A DNA stretch of 64,000 nucleotides, taken from assembly GCA_021234155.1 (NCBI GenBank), contig JAJEKV010000013.1:11682669-11746668 (forward strand), in the 5' to 3' direction. A program made the position numbers and the translations under genes. Shown here one piece after another: positions 55,442 to 64,000 of this stretch; within the stretch, counting starts at the first letter, position 1, and each line of letters starts with the position of its first letter. The notes under the pieces are model-generated. The model saw only the letters and a list, made by a program, of their open reading frames with translations. It had not been told where the DNA came from and ran no database searches. Origin of the DNA: Isoetes taiwanensis (taxonomy: Eukaryota > Streptophyta > Lycopodiopsida > Isoetales > Isoetaceae).

Positions 55442-57800
55442 TTAGAATAAAAGCTTGATGTATACTGCAAGCCACCCTGTCATCCAGCTGTCATCAAGAT
55501 AATGGCAATAATGTGCTCCCAAAATAAAATTCATTTGCATATCCAATGAGGCTTGCGACTGCACCTATAAAAATTCCACGTTAGAGCACAAAAGAATAGA
55601 TATTGATAGCAAGACCACTTGTTTCATTCACCTGCCAGGATAGAAGATGGCACAGAGTGTTGCAGTAGAAGAACGAAAAGGAGGAAGAAAATGAAGCTTG
55701 TCTGCCAGGAACATGACCATAAGGCCCATAAATGGGACCACAAACAACAGAACAACAACAATTGTCACTGTTGTTTTTAAGCCTAACGCAAATGCCCCGG
55801 GACCTGTCACAATGTAAGATACTTAAGCTCATTCGCACAGTGCAACAAAAATTTACAATGCCTAAAACTTACCCTTTACAAGGTTTGCACCAAGAACAAG
55901 CATAATACAGGGTATCATGGCGCCCCTGTAGTAACTTGACTGTTAGAATAGCAGGTCGTTTGCAAGTAGAATAAAAAATGGATAAGGGAATTCCTTTAAA
56001 GCGTGTACCCCAACATATTTAGAGCATGAAACAGTGATCCAACTATAAGGGCAAGCATCTGTAAACAAATAAAAATACATTATTACCCAGAAATAGCTTA
56101 GTTATAATCTAGTACATGTTTTTTCCACAATCAAATAATTAGGGGTTGACCTATCACTTATGCAACCAAGACATTAGAAAATGAATAGAAGAAGAAAGAG
56201 GAATAAGTATAAAAGCAATCTTATTGATGGTTCACAAGACATACAGACAAAAGTAAATCCTGTATGCACATGGCTTTTTACATTAACATGCTAGAATAGC
56301 TAAAGACCATTGGAAGCATTACCGTTGCAACAGCAGGTGGCTGCAAGATATCCTGAAGTCTGACAATATCCAAGCAACTTTTAATTCCACCACCTAGCTG
56401 GAAATATAATGTCCAAAGAGGTCAACACAAAAACAGAAAAGACGATTTGCCAATGGAAAATGTTTTACGAACATAACATTTCTCATATGCGTAAGTGAAG
56501 GTTGTCGTTGCAATAAATGCAAGAGTTTACGTGACAAGTTAAAATCACAATTAGGTCTTTACCTTCTATTATTATATGTGGCTTTGCCACAAATAAGTCC
56601 ATCGTGATCTTCTGTTACAAACATTGACTACACTTAAAAGAAATTAATTTATTTACCATCAGGAGTAATTTGATAAAGCATCAAAGGGCAACCTGTGAAG
56701 AAACAATTACTTGCAGCTGGAGGCAAGGTTACTGATTTTCAGCTAATAATGTTGGCTTTGAAAGTACTTTTTCGATATTATTTGCACAACACTACTCCAT
56801 CAAGACGACGAGCAAATTTAGGTCTACTTTTACTCAATTATAGCAAAAATTTATAAAGGCAGAGCTTGATTTAAAGAAACTTGGAAAGACTGAAAACATG
56901 AATTATATTAAAGACTTTGAAGAAAGAAAGGTATCTGGTAACACCAGTTTGGATTTATACAATTGGACTAAAATCTGAAGTTGTGATAAGTTTTTAAAAC
57001 TTCAGTCAAAGCTCTTCGAACAGATAATGGAGGGGAATATATTTCTAGTCACTAAAGGCATTCAAAGAGAGCTTATAATTCCATATGCCCAAAATGAGAA
57101 CGAATATACCAAACTACGTATAAGGATGCCTTAAAAAAATTAGATTTCTTTGAGGCTTATATGTTTCATAACTGTTGTTTAAGAGCCTACATATGGGGAA
57201 AATGCCATTCACAGTCCGCATCAAAATGTAATGTCATCATTGAAATTAGATATGGTATCTTTTTGGAAGTTTTAATATTCAAGGCTAATTGTTTTAGTGA
57301 CCAGGTTCATGTCCACCAACAGTTTTTAACAAAACAGGAGTTCCTTACCTTTTGAAGCATAGTCTTTTGAAAAATTCCTTTGGAGGGCAAATAATAAGTG
57401 CGACAATGAGCCACAAGGTACAACCTAGGACTGCACCAAGCACAATGTTAACCAGAATAAACCACCTGCATAAAGAGGAAAATTCTAAGAAATAGAAAGT
57501 CGTGTGCCTGAGCTCTAAACTGAAGGTTACCATTCAAGTATTTTCTGAAATGTGACTGCTGATCCAAGCTGTATGAATATTAAGCAAGGCAAAAACACAG
57601 TGGACACCAACTGCACATGGCAAACCAAATGTCCAGTGTCTCTGATGGAAATCCAAAATGATAATAACTGTGAGAAACTAGGGCAAAAGAAATACCTTAC
57701 TAAGCTGCTTTCGTGCCTTAGCTGGTAATATGTCCACATACTCATTTTGTGAAATTGATCGCAGCAAGCCGTAACTAGCACACAAAGAACCATCAATAGC
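55442..57800 (-). pseudogene. PIN-LIKES (PILS) auxin carrier, decayed multi-exon gene
   Basis: Exons on the minus strand are, in order: [15 protein letters not shown] (ending 57696); [19 protein letters not shown] (57531-57610); WFILVNIVLGAVLGCTLWLI (57349-57465); DIVRLQDILQPPAVAT (56323-56397); MLALIVGSLFHALNMLG (56009-56058); GAMIPCIMLVLGANLVKG (55873-55925); GPGAFALGLKTTVTIVVVLL and FLADKLHFLP (55632-55803); AVASLIGYANE (55442-55564). Most have GT-AG borders in phase. PILS proteins are ER carriers that sequester auxin. The exon with the GCC-GNLG motif and the central loop are missing where a copia scrap sits. Three frame changes break the end: before LFVLLLQHSVPSSILAG, before LFWEHIIAIILM, and before GWMTGWLAVYIKLLF. 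Each missing piece reads on in the next frame, so a recent death or assembly indels are possible. Confidence 0.75.
57004..57120 (+). mobile_element. Ty1/copia integrase scrap inside the PILS pseudogene
   Basis: VKALRTDNGGEYIS (57006-57050) is the catalytic-core word of copia integrases (second Asp in TDN). LIIPYAQNENEY follows near 57070-57110, like the usual PYTPQQNG region. Frames are broken on both sides. It lies on the strand opposite to the PILS exons. Confidence 0.65.
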
Positions 57801-58283
57801 CAGCATATTTTAGGAATGTAAACTTGGCCAAGGAAATCTCCTGATGTATGTATCACTTTAACTCTAGGAATAGAACCGGAGCCATATCTATCAGCAGATT
57901 TGAACCAACTCGAATACACAATGTTTCTTGAGCTCCCTGCTTTCCATTGTCTCGAGCCGTGATAAAAGGGAAAAATCTACAGCCATCACAAAATATGTCT
58001 GCGGTACTGAGATTGGCTCTTTTATTTTTGGATTGATCATGATCAGAGCCCAAGAACCCAGGATGGCAGCTAGCTAAGCGGTCTTTGGAAATAACATAAC
58101 AAGATGTATATTACTAAAAATGTACTAATAGAAACAACTCTGTACTTGTCAAAGGATGAGTGATAGCTTGTGCTTTCTTCTTCTTTTAAAAAGGATCCTA
58201 AAGCTCTGATAAATATATGAAGTGCATCTATATAAGTAGCAACGGACGGAAAATTCCAGAATTCAGAGGCAAAATCCAAGCAA

Positions 58284-59018
58284 TCAAGCTTTTTTGATGC
58301 TTGTAACAACCGGAACAACAACCATGATGATGATAACAAGCATCAAATTAACTCCAATACACATGCATTTGCAAGTACCTCTTTGATGTTGTTTTGCACA
58401 ATGGAGCTGCTTGCTCCCCTTCTCCACATAATTGCAAGCTTTAGAATCCTGCTGTTCAATATCATCCAGCTGCTCACCCTGTGCTTCAACCAAAACTGCC
58501 ACATTAAAAAAACTTTCTGATGCAATTCCAACAAGCTTTCTCAATTTCCTTAACGGCATCATGCCTTTCTTGGATTTCCCTAACCGTTTCAATCACATTT
58601 CCTCTGCCATGTGCCTGAATGGCCTTTTGCAAAAAATTCTCACTCTCCCCAATTTCGATGATATCCCCAGTTTCGATGATATCCTCAACTGTGCACTCTT
58701 CATAACCAGGCCTTTTTCTATTTTCCATATTTGCCCTGTCGAGCTCTTCAAGCTTCCCCTTAATCGACCTTGCAAGGCGTAAAACTTCCTCCACATCCCG
58801 ATCCATCCTATCCCTAATTGCCTTCATCGCTGCAGCGCGATGTACTGTCTTGGATTCATCGTTTGCTTGGCCAAAAGCTGCCGGATCTTCTCCATCTCGG
58901 TCTTGACATAGGAAATTTCATCAAAGAAACTCGCCAGATTCTTGTCCAAGCTTCCCATTTCGGTTGCACCCTTCTCCAAATCTTGCATCACATCTCGCTT
59001 CAGATTCACATAATTCAT
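58284..59018 (-). pseudogene. Qa-SNARE syntaxin (SYP1-type) retropseudogene
   Basis: Intronless minus-strand sequence encodes MGSLDKNLASFFDEI (start of the Habc region), then ANDESKTVHRAAAMKAIRDR after a frame change near 58850. MDRDVEEVLRLARSIKGKLE follows, then SENFLQKAIQAHGRG and ETVREIQERHDAVKEIEK. After another frame change comes the SNARE end VEAQGEQLDDIEQQDSKACN and AKQHQRGTCKCMCIGV with a hydrophobic anchor. About 55-60 residues between the Habc helices and the SNARE motif are missing. Plant syntaxins of this class act in membrane fusion at the plasma membrane and cell plate. Lack of introns, a 5' truncation and frameshifts point to a dead retro-copy. A poly(A) tail is not evident. 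Confidence 0.75.
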
Positions 59019-59025
59019 GGCCGGA

Positions 59026-59173
59026 TGACCGAGAGTTTACAGGCAGCAGCCAGTTTGAAGCAGTCACCAACATATGCTAGGCATATGCTGGCATATACCT
59101 GGATATGCCCACATACCCACATAAACGAGGGTTTGCCCCCCTAGGGGCAACCCAAAAAAAAAAAAAAAAAAAA
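59026..59173 (+). repeat. Hairpin-ended dispersed repeat, copy B with A tail
   Basis: TGACCGAGAGTTTACAGGC to GGGGCAACCC and about 20 A residues, the best evidence that the family is retroposed. It abuts the syntaxin retropseudogene on its left and lies 289 bases before the FCF1 start codon, so it may contribute to that promoter. Confidence 0.75.
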
Positions 59174-59461
59174 CAAACAGCGCAACCCTAACCCCCATAT
59201 TTCGGCCCACCTTCACTAAGACCATATGCCCCACATAATTTTGCAACCTTATTAGATGCATAGATGCATGCAAAATAAAAAATAAAAGGGTTCCAATGTA
59301 AAATCATGTAAAATCCAGTAAGTTTGTATAATTTGATGTAAAATTTTTTTGGCTAGCCTAATTTCCAATTTCGAAACCCTGCCCGGGTCGGACCCCTGCA
59401 AACAAGACCTAAGCGTATAACCGAGAGAAGAGGTTTAAACGGTCGCAGCAGCGGCAGCAAG

Positions 59462-60893
59462 ATGGGCAAAGCTTCGAAGACTCGTAAATTTGCTCAAGTC
59501 AAGCGTATGCTTGCTCCTAAAGCTATCAAGCAGTGCGTGTGTTAGATTTTGCTCCTTGGATTAGATTTTTAAAATCTGTGGTTTTGCTAATATTGTACAC
59601 AATGCTTGTAGGTATAAAGAAGAAGTCCTTAATCCTGCAAAAAAGGATCTTGAAAAATCAAAGCTTCCTAGAAATATGTAATTACTTGCCACAGAGACAT
59701 TGTTCTGACTTATGGCGAATAATTCCTTATTCCAAAAGTTTTCTGTGCATTTCAGCCCGAATGTATCTTCTGCTTTATTTTTTAAGTACAATACGGCATT
59801 AGGCCCGCCATATCATGTGCTGGTAGATACGAACTTCATCAACTTTTCTATTCAAAATAAGGTAGGTTACATTTTTTCTTCCAAATTCGATCCTCAAGCT
59901 TGTGCATTAAGTGACGTCCGTTTATTTCTGCAGCTGGATTTGGAAAAGGCGATGATGGATTGCTTATATGCCAAATGTGAGTAAGTTCTTACTAATATTT
60001 TGGTTGGATATGGACAAAGTCCTTCTAATTTAAGCTAATATATGTAAGAGCTTGATTGCTTTTATTTGATCTCATTTAGAAAAAGCATAGTGTTATAGAC
60101 TGCAAGAGGGAAATCGAGATAGAGCATTTATACAGGCCTTTAAATCTGCAGTTTACTTCTAAGTTCAAGTGGGGTTGCAAGTTTTAAGCTATGCTTCTCA
60201 AACTCTGCTGTAATAGCCCCACACACTTTTTGAGGTGTCTACTCTGGCTTGTCTAAAAGGTTCTTATGTGACATTATACAGGTACACCATGCATAACAGA
60301 TTGCGTGATGGCAGAGCTTGAAAAGCTTGGACAAAAATATCGTGTGGCATTGAAGTAAGAAGCTTTCCTTATGCTTAAAAAGCGTGATACGTTTTAATTG
60401 ATAGTAAAATATACATTTTTTCTCAAGAATTGCAAAGGATCCACGGTTTGAGAGGCTGCCTTGCACACACAAGGGAACATATGCTGATGACTGCCTTGTG
60501 GATCGCGTTACTCAGGTAGGCTAGAGATGTAAGGTATTTTATCTCTAATTGCTTAATGTAAACATTCTAACTTTGGATATATTTCAGCATAAGTGCTACA
60601 TAGTTGCTACATGCGACAGAGATCTGAAGAGGCGCATCCGTAAGGTATCCACTAGCTTTTTATGTGATGATTATTAGCATGCAGAATAGTTTTTATGATG
60701 AGCTTGTTGATTTATAGATTCCTGGTGTCCCAATTATGTATATTACACAACATAAGTATTCAATTGAAAGGTTGCCAGAAGCTACCATTGGGGGAGGTAT
60801 GTATGCCAGCTTTGCACCCTAGAAAATGATGAAATAATCAAACTATATCCTGTGGTAAAATTTTGTGTATGATGTGCAGCTCCAAGGATGTAA
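59462..60893 (+). CDS. FCF1: rRNA-processing protein FCF1 (UTP24-type PIN endonuclease), nine exons
   Basis: Exons are 59462-59532, 59612-59677, 59756-59861, 59934-59976, 60282-60354, 60428-60515, 60588-60644, 60718-60796 and 60880-60893, all with GT-AG borders. They join in frame to 198 residues, the usual FCF1 length. FCF1 is the PIN-domain subunit of the small-subunit processome in the nucleolus and cleaves pre-rRNA at A1/A2. The basic N-terminus is [19 protein letters not shown] landmarks are [15 protein letters not shown] (first Asp), [28 protein letters not shown] and [20 protein letters not shown]; the acidic residues are intact. It ends GGAPRM, as in plant homologues. The last coding exon is only 14 bases. 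The start is the only ATG that gives the conserved basic tail. It is likely functional. Confidence 0.93.
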
Positions 60894-61264
60894 ATTAAGG
60901 TTGACAGCAAGCCACCAAATATGAACAAAGTCTTAATTTTGCTTATCTGGAAGCTGCATCTATTGTCATGAAGGGGACTAGCAGCACATCTTGGCACAAA
61001 TTTGCATGAAGAGTAGATGTAGGCAATCATGAAACATGAGATGGCATGTCCATCTGAAGGGCGCTTACAAAGCTCTGGAGTTGGAGGTTCTAAAACCAAA
61101 AGCCATAAAGTAGATTGATTTTGTAAGTGGGGGTTCCATTTCAGTACCCTCAGCCAATAGACCAAAACTGATTTCTTTGTGTATCCTTATCGTGAGAGGA
61201 GAGGTGCATCTGGAGGCATTGTTTGTCAAGGTGCTTTTGAGTTTCTATGACAAGGACAATGGTA

Positions 61265-61270
61265 AATAAA
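61265..61270 (+). promoter_or_regulatory. Possible poly(A) signal of FCF1
   Basis: AATAAA lies 372 bases past the FCF1 stop, in AT-rich DNA. Nearer variants cannot be excluded. Confidence 0.25.
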
Positions 61271-61404
61271 AACCAGAGTCACCTGTGTCTCCTCCCTCAA
61301 AGTGTAAAATCTGATTCGTCTATGTAGGGATTATACTCTCTAAGGCAGTTTGCATGTGTGCACTTTCAATGATTAATGACTCTAAGCATGATTGTGAAAT
61401 GCAG

Positions 61405-61470
61405 ACGATTGTGGTCCCTCGTAATAGATTGAGAGATTGCATTGTGGTCCCTCGTAATAGATTGAAACCA
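61405..61470 (+). repeat. Short direct repeat downstream of FCF1
   Basis: ATTGTGGTCCCTCGTAATAG with following ATTGA is present twice, about 34 bases apart. A smaller duplication (CACTTCAGAGATTGG, twice) lies near 61730-61760. The rest of 60894-61800 holds no gene I can support. Confidence 0.8.
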
Positions 61471-61799
61471 TGGATGATTCAATCTCTAGTTTCTTAATTC
61501 AATTCATTTGTAATTGGAATTCTCCGCCTCAGGCCCCCTTGCTTTATTCTTTGGTTGGCATGAGTCTTCTTGAAGGGCAATGCGGGTGCTTTAGACATAT
61601 GCAGCAGGATGGTTTGGGTTTGAATTGTACATAACTCACTGTTTCAACTGCCTTTTCTAATGTAGGGACTTTAGCATGGCAATTCCGATCTCTGAAGGTG
61701 TTGTCCTAGATTTAGAGCTCTCTAGGCGACACTTCAGAGATTGGCACTTCAGAGATTGGGGATTGCCTCCGCACGTGTCTCTAAACATTCTTCTCTAAA

Positions 61800-62740
61800 G
61801 ATTCTTGATAAGCAAAACAATTATTTTTTTGTCGTGTCTTGACTCACCTATTTGGTGGAGCGTAGTGTGGATCCTTTGTGGAGGCATTATTTTCTTTATT
61901 AGGTGTGTACCCATAGCTTTTTGCCGAACAAGAATGCCATATTGGTTCACATTAGAAGACTTTCCTATTGAAGTACATGTCCAGACTTCATGATTGCTAT
62001 TGCTTATAGCTTGGGTTTATATCATGCACATTCGATTGTCAATGATCCACGTATTTGTGTGCCTCCCCTGCTGATGCGCCTCTTCCAAAATTATTGTTGT
62101 TAAAAGTGGCCCTCTGTTTTCCAGATATAAACTTTCTATGCTTAATGGTCCTGACTGAGCTTGTTGATATATTTCCTAATGTAGAAGCATTCTCACCCAT
62201 CGCATTAGGCGGTCTAGTCCCTCTATTCATCTGTCCCAAATCACATGGCTCCTTCCTCTTTTAGCGGCTTTTGCATCTTTTATTCTTAGCACTTTGTCTC
62301 CTACCTCAGCTCCTCCTTCTCCATCCGATATCACCACGTATCTTTTACCAATTTTTTCCATTGAACAATATTGAACAACATGAGATGTTGGCAACGATTT
62401 CCTCTAAGAAGAATGTTTAGAGGCATCATGGGCAGATTGGTCTATCCCTCGTATGAAAAGAGTAGCTCGTTGGAGGCATAATTATACACCACCAGCATCT
62501 ATTTCTGATTATATCCCTCCCGGTGAACCAACATCATCCATTATTTTTACATCGTTTCCTCAGTTGGCAGACCAACTAAAGAACGAGGAACATGCTTATA
62601 TTGACTATATAGATTTGGAACATGGTCAGCCTCCTGCACAATGAAGTTGATTTCTTGGAATGTCCGGGGTGTTACTTCTTCTCTAGCGAAAGTAGACTGT
62701 CTATGGCTCTGCATAAGGGATGAACATATGCAGCGAATGG
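61800..62740 (+). mobile_element. Diverged L1 remnant: ORF1 tail and ORF2 start
   Basis: Broken frames near 61850-62060 read VERSVDPLWRHYFLY, then MIAIAYSLGLYHAHSIVN and DPRICVP, aligning with the ORF1 at 50.6-51.8 kb. At 62453-62644 an ORF1-like tail (ARWRHNYTPPASISDYIPPG) ends in AATGA. ORF2 starts at 62641 with MKLISWNVRGVTSSLAK, the classic L1 endonuclease start. ORF2 loses similarity after about 20 residues, so the element is truncated there. Confidence 0.65.
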
Positions 62741-63039
62741 AGGTGCTAAGGGGTCTGATGGCAATGGCGCCCACCGCATCCCATATTGCCAATAATCCTC
62801 GAAGAAAAGGGGATACATTTGAAAAAGGCTCAAGAGGGTGGAAGGTACTATAATGTCCCTTCAGCCGCATCAGACTCAGCAAAGGTAGAGGTTCTCACAA
62901 CATGGAGGTATGACATAAAAGTCACATTCAACAATAGGCCTTATAAAAAAAGGCGCAATTTGGGCTACGCTGAGAATGAAACTAATTCAATTGGGTGTGC
63001 ATTTGGTTTGGTCGCTAATAAGGGACTTTAATATGGTTG

Positions 63040-63238
63040 TGTAATGAACAAAGAACAAGAGATGCATCCATGAAGAGAGCACAAATACCTAAACTACATC
63101 TCTTATTCCAAGTTAACAAAAATGTACAAAATTGTGGCCTTTTGTCCATGTGAAAAGACATGAACCAAAAGACACGGAAAAAAATACTGTACAAATACAT
63201 GTATACGTATACGTCTTTTTGTCCTAAGGTTCCTTACA
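63040..63238 (-). mobile_element. 3' LTR of a minus-strand LTR retrotransposon
   Basis: On the minus strand this 199-bp block starts TGTAAGGAACC and ends CATTACA (TG...CA with a 5-base inverted end). Immediately upstream on that strand is TTTTTTAAGTCGGAGAGAA (63239-63257), a polypurine tract, and before it GACAATGAGGACATTGTC, a word order common near the 3' end of Ty3-type elements. The other LTR must lie past the window. Confidence 0.6.
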
Positions 63239-63257
63239 TTCTCTCCGACTTAAAAAA

Positions 63258-64000
63258 GACAATGTCCTCATTGTCAGTCCATGTCATCAAGTCCGAAGAG
63301 TTCCCAAGAGTTCGTCTAGAATCTCAAGATAAGCATCTTTCTCGTATAGCATGTGCTTAGAGAAAGTCTTCATTCCCATATAGGGTTTCGATTTTTGTCC
63401 GATAACTGGATTAAGCTTTCCATCTCTTCTGCGGAGCATCCCTGGAAAGGAAAGGAGCACCGAAATCCGATATGGACCAGAGTTCACGAAGTCCTCTTCT
63501 CTTACCTAAAGGTCTTCAACAAGATTAAGTCTTCAATACCTTCATCGTGTGAGGGTTATCTTGAATCCTACAACCTTACTTGTTTACTTAAATTTCTTAT
63601 GGCCAATCTTGTGTCTAAAGTTAAGTTTTAAATTAACTTTTGGACTATTAGTGAATAAAAAATGACCAAGCCTTCTCTTTCTCATACAAGATGCCAAGCA
63701 TCTTAGAGACATCATACAACTTCTTATCTAAAAGTTGTCCTTAACTTAGTCCTTAGAGTAGTAGAGATTTCACTACCCAGTCGACCATCTCATCATGAGA
63801 CTCGCCAACCAATTTCATAGACTAACTATAGACAGTTAGTCAAAACACATCAGACTCTAGAATTGAACTTTAAAAGATCATGTTCATATGTGGCCAACAT
63901 GATGTCAATCCACAATTTCTTATGTCCTAAAATAAAAGTTAATTTTATTCTTAGGTTGTTCAAGAATAATAACATTCTTAAGAGAACCTTGAGTAAATGT
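63258..64000 (-). other. Interior of the same LTR element, 3' end of its coding region
   Basis: Minus-strand frames such as MLYEKDAYLEILDELLGTL lie close before the polypurine tract, where polyproteins usually end. They are short and broken, and no catalytic motif is visible within the window. The rest to the edge is AT-rich with nothing else recognised. Confidence 0.35.

Noticed and set aside
58504-58827. Intact short coiled-coil gene on the minus strand
   Set aside because: It is the middle of the syntaxin retropseudogene; both sides continue in other frames.

Overview
The window is nuclear DNA of a land plant with a large, repeat-rich genome. The evidence is plant-type genes split by short GT-AG introns (FCF1), a plant-like N-myristoyltransferase, a PIN-LIKES (PILS) auxin-carrier pseudogene, a plant-type Qa-SNARE pseudogene, and dense retrotransposon and DNA-transposon debris. 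A fern, lycophyte or gymnosperm would fit the repeat load, but the species cannot be named from sequence alone. I support only two intact host genes: NMT (46009-47340, +) and FCF1 (59462-60893, +, nine exons). There are no bacterial-style operons, CRISPR arrays or convincing tRNA/rRNA genes.

Left part (1-18.4 kb): an LTR fragment at the edge, unrecognised ORFs, a decayed two-exon gene resembling a replication protein A zinc-ribbon region (4.4-5.0 kb, -), a Ty1/copia tail (5.7 kb), and a decayed RBBP6/PQT3-type E3 ligase gene (9.15-9.9 kb, -) next to a hairpin-ended short repeat. Several tandem and inverted repeats follow.

Middle (18.4-42.7 kb): a MULE DNA transposon (18474-24213) with a perfect 9-bp target-site duplication. 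Its very long terminal inverted repeats are arrays of GATC-palindrome units. It sits inside an LTR retrotransposon whose 3' LTR is 25518-27089. Next come a LINE (27.1-30.7 kb, best-preserved reverse transcriptase), a truncated second LTR, a different LINE on the minus strand (33.4-35.5 kb), and a second copy of the first LINE (37.5-42.1 kb). That second copy keeps the endonuclease better and carries a 456-bp TRIM element with primer-binding site and polypurine tract. Both LINE copies end in the same, almost identical 0.22-kb tail.

Right part (42.7-64 kb): a two-exon scrap of ornithine aminotransferase, the NMT gene, an L1-type element with only ORF1 and a poly(A) tail (49.5-52.0 kb), a TGCATG microsatellite, a fold-back element (54.5-55.0 kb), the PILS pseudogene (-) with a copia scrap in it, a syntaxin retropseudogene (-), the FCF1 gene, an older L1 remnant with the ORF1/ORF2 overlap, and a minus-strand LTR element running off the right edge.

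The recognisable genes do not form a pathway; the neighbourhood is two housekeeping genes in transposon-rich DNA. The most unusual structures are the palindrome-array termini of the MULE and the short dispersed repeat family whose ends fold into GGGTTGCCC hairpins. Many broken reading frames differ from their families by one or two bases, so true decay and unpolished assembly indels cannot be separated from this sequence alone.
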